Below are positions 61,723-64,000 of a stretch of DNA of 64,000 nt, piece by piece. The DNA is from DSYU01 sp963827605 (GTDB taxonomy: Bacteria; Chloroflexota; Anaerolineae; Anaerolineales; Anaerolineaceae). The stretch covers positions 558,001 through 622,000 of the forward strand of contig CAWHBK010000001.1 in assembly GCA_963827605.1 (NCBI GenBank), given 5' to 3'. Positions within the stretch are counted from its first letter, which is position 1. Each line of letters opens with the position of its first letter. The notes beneath the pieces were generated by a model, which worked only from the letters and a program-made list of their open reading frames with translations, was not told the DNA's origin and made no database searches. Position numbers and translations under genes: made by a program.

Positions 61723-64000
61723 ATGCGTAAACGCGTTTTCTCAATAATGTTCGTCGTTCTATTCACTTTCAGCTGCAATACTCCGGTGCCGGTCAGGTTC
61801 TTTCCAACCGCTACACCTACAGCAAGCGCTACACCTACCCTCACACCTACGCTTCCCCCAACCCCCACACTGACACCTACCCCTACCCTGCCCCCCACTG
61901 TACGGATTGAAAATGCGGAAAAGAAGATGGCCGTTGGGAATTACGAGCAGGCCCGGCGCGATTTTCAGGATGCCCAGGCCGGCACAACCGAGCCGGAAGT
62001 TCAGGCGGCGGCAGCTTTGGGTATGGGCCAGGCTCTTTACATGGGACATTACTACTCGAACGCGATCAATACGCTTGAGAACAATGATCGCCGCGCACCC
62101 AAAGAGCACACATACCGCCAACGCTTACTACTTTTTGGGCAAGAGCCTGGATGCGCAAAAGATCTATGATCAGGCTGCCGAAGCCTATACGAAGTACCTG
62201 GCGCTGCGCCCGGGCGTTTTAGATGCCTATGTGCAGGAACTACGCGGCCGATGCTTATATGAACGCTGGCAACCCTGGCGCTGCCGCAGAGGCTTACAAC
62301 GCCGCCATTCAGGCGCCCCAGATCGGTACGACGATATGGACGGAACTAAAATTGGGAAAAGCCTACACAGCCCTGGGCGATTTCAGCAATGCGATTAAAA
62401 AATACCTTGAAATTTATGAGAAAAGCGATAATGACTATGCCCGCGCCCAGGCCGATTTCCTTCTCGGGCAGGCTTACCTGGCCATTGGGCAAACTGAACA
62501 GGCAAATGCACGCTTCCTCGACGCTGTCAGCAATTTCCCAAAATCCTACGATGCGTATTCGAGTCTTGTGCAGCTGGTCAACGATGGCGTAGTAGTCAAT
62601 GAGTTGAGCCGGGGCCTGGTCGATTATTATGCCGGGCAGTACGGGGTCGCTATTGAGGCGTTTTCACGGTATATCAACGCGGCCGCGGATCTGGATGCCA
62701 CGCCTTACCATTACCGGGCGCTCAGCCACCTGGCCAACAGCACACCCCAGTTGGCGTTGGATGATTGGAATACCATTATCAGCAAGTACCCGGGCGATGC
62801 CTTGTGGGCTTCTGCCTGGGATGAAAAAGCCTATGTTCAATGGGCCTATCTCGACAAGTTCGATGAAGCCGCCAATACCTTGCTCCAATTTGTTGAAGAA
62901 ACGCCTGATTCTGCAAGAGCGCCGGAATTTTTATTCCAGGCGGCCCGCATCATGGAGCGAAATAACAAGCTTACCGAAGCGGCCGCGACCTGGGAACAAA
63001 TGATCGACAAGTATCCCTCAGACGAGCAAAGCTACCGCGGGCTGTTCCTGAGCGGCGTCACCTATTACCGCGCCGAAGATTATGATAAAGCCCTCACCGT
63101 CTTCCAGCGCGCCATGGTGCTGGGTACAACGCCAACCGATCAAGCAGCTGCGTACGTATGGATTGGCAAGATCCACAAAGCTAAGGGAGATCCAACCGCC
63201 GCGCAGACCGCCTGGGAGCAAGCCTGCGCAACGCGACCCAACCGGGTATTACAGCGTGCGCGCCAACGAGCTGCTGCAAAATGTACAGCCTTTCTCAGTC
63301 ACCCGGCCCTACGATCTGGCTTACGACCTGGCCCAGGAACGCAGCCAGGCGGATGAATGGCTGCGGACCACTTTTTCACTGCCTGCCGGTACCGATTTGA
63401 ACGGGCTGGGTGAGATGGCCTCCGATCCGCGCGCGCAGCGCGGCCTGGCCTTTTGGGAGCTAGGGTTGTACTCGGAAGCGCGCGATGAGTTCGAATCCCT
63501 GCGCAAAGACGTAATACAAGATCCCCAAAAGACGTACCAGCTGATGAACAGCATGCTCGACCTGGGCATCTACCGCTCGGCGATCCTGTCCAGCCGCCAG
63601 ATCCTCGACCTGGCCGGCCTGGACGATGTGGGCACGCTAAAGGCGCCGGCCTACTTCAACCACATTCGTTTTGGCGTTTATTTTAAAGAACCAGGTGGTC
63701 GAAACGAGCAAGAAGGAAGGCTTTCACCCGCTCTTCCTGCTCAGTGTGCTGCGACAGGAAAGTCATGTTTGAGGGCTTCGCCGTTTCCAGCGCTGGGGCG
63801 CGCGGCCTGATGCAGATTATGCCGGCCACCGGGAGTGAAATTGCATCCACTATGAACTGGCCGGAGGAATTTACCGACAGATGATCTCTACCGTCCGGAG
63901 ATCAGCATTACCATGGGATCGAATTACCTGGCACGCCAGCGGGATTACTTCGATAACAACCTGTATGCCACCCTGGCCGCTTATAACGGCGGGCCGGGCA
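61723..64000 (+). CDS. TPR-domain lytic transglycosylase lipoprotein, frameshifted, 3' end outside window
   Basis: Starts MRKRVFSIMFVVLFTFSCN, a lipoprotein signal with cysteine near residue 18. A Thr/Pro-rich linker (TPTASATPTLTPTLPP) leads to many TPR-like helical repeats over about 450 residues (NAYYFLGKSLDAQKIYDQAA, AYTALGDFSNAIKKYLEIYE, GQTEQANARFLDAVSNFP). The C-terminal domain is a soluble lytic transglycosylase: catalytic glutamate in RQESMFEGFA, SAGARGLMQIMPATG and AAYNGGPG at the window edge. It cleaves peptidoglycan with anhydro-MurNAc formation. At least five frames must be joined (e.g. an extra A at 62101-62103). The end is outside the window. Confidence 0.9.

Noticed and set aside
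1..64000. Long open frames on the opposite strand of GC-rich genes (for example opposite uvrA, cydC, leuS)
   Set aside because: They have no homology-like motifs, lack ribosome-binding sites and mirror the codon structure of the real gene.
1..64000. Split genes as programmed frameshifts or as a pseudogene island
   Set aside because: Breaks occur in essential unrelated genes at varied sites without a slippery-site pattern common to known recoding, and a tRNA is affected as well. Sequencing or consensus error fits better.

Overview
The window looks like a chromosomal segment of a Chloroflexota bacterium, most likely class Anaerolineae (inference). The signs are many secreted or membrane-anchored proteins with Thr/Pro-rich linkers, several PD40 (TolB-like) beta-propeller proteins, Ser/Thr kinases fused to such propellers, NBR1-type Ig-like lipoproteins, a T-box in front of leuS and moderately high G+C. 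There is no phage, transposon, CRISPR array or integron. Most genes are housekeeping or cell-envelope genes.

A dominating property is base-level damage: at least 20 ordinary conserved genes are split by single-base indels, usually one extra base in a short C or A run. These genes are annotated here at full extent with the breaks noted. One of the two tRNA-Ala genes also lacks one acceptor-stem base. The pattern points to assembly or consensus error rather than pseudogenisation.

Layout. 1-8.1 kb: PD40 propeller protein, M23 peptidase lipoprotein, two FW/NBR1-type Ig lipoproteins around queG, then a reverse-strand SbsA-like Ig/PD40 protein and a LysM protein. 8.2-14.4 kb: uvrA, a Thr/Pro-rich membrane protein, psuG and a YbhN-type membrane protein. 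14.5-18.9 kb: tandem Ser/Thr kinases with PD40 sensor domains. 18.9-26.6 kb (reverse): response regulator, histidine kinase, family 2 glycosyltransferase, polyprenyl glycosylphosphotransferase, two FemAB-like ligases and a D-cysteine desulfhydrase/ACC deaminase homologue, a likely surface-polymer operon. 26.6-29.5 kb (reverse): ridA, cydB, cydA, with a Rex-like operator in the cydA promoter. 29.7-32.5 kb: prfA running in frame into prmC, then the Sua5/TsaC gene. 32.7-38.8 kb (reverse): VIT/VWA protein and the cytochrome bd assembly exporter cydDC. 39-41 kb: hsp20 and ubiB. 41-46.1 kb (reverse): a coiled-coil secreted protein, a creatininase-family amidohydrolase, leuS with a complete T-box leader, and two tRNA-Ala genes. 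46.3-51.6 kb: two MFS transporters, a membrane-protein/HTH-regulator pair with its own operators, an M24 peptidase and a metallo-beta-lactamase-fold hydrolase. 51.7-55.2 kb: recX-rny (reverse), a structured leader ending in a strong terminator before a 69-codon ORF, and two small membrane proteins. 55.5-58.2 kb: PfkB kinase, M20 peptidase, YbaK deacylase. 58.3-61.6 kb (reverse): mtnA, a PfkB (probable adenosine) kinase and ahcY, which together recycle the by-products of S-adenosylmethionine. 61.7-64 kb: a TPR/lytic transglycosylase lipoprotein cut by the window end.

The items most worth a second look are regulatory: the T-box, the Rex-like site, the tandem operators at 48.5 kb, the divergent promoter and leader hairpin of mtnA, the 53.9-54.0 kb leader, a perfect 17-bp inverted repeat at 55.3 kb, and five start codons lying 6-9 nt after a -10 box, which suggests leaderless mRNAs. 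Also notable are the prfA-prmC continuity and a lone in-frame amber codon in mtnA.
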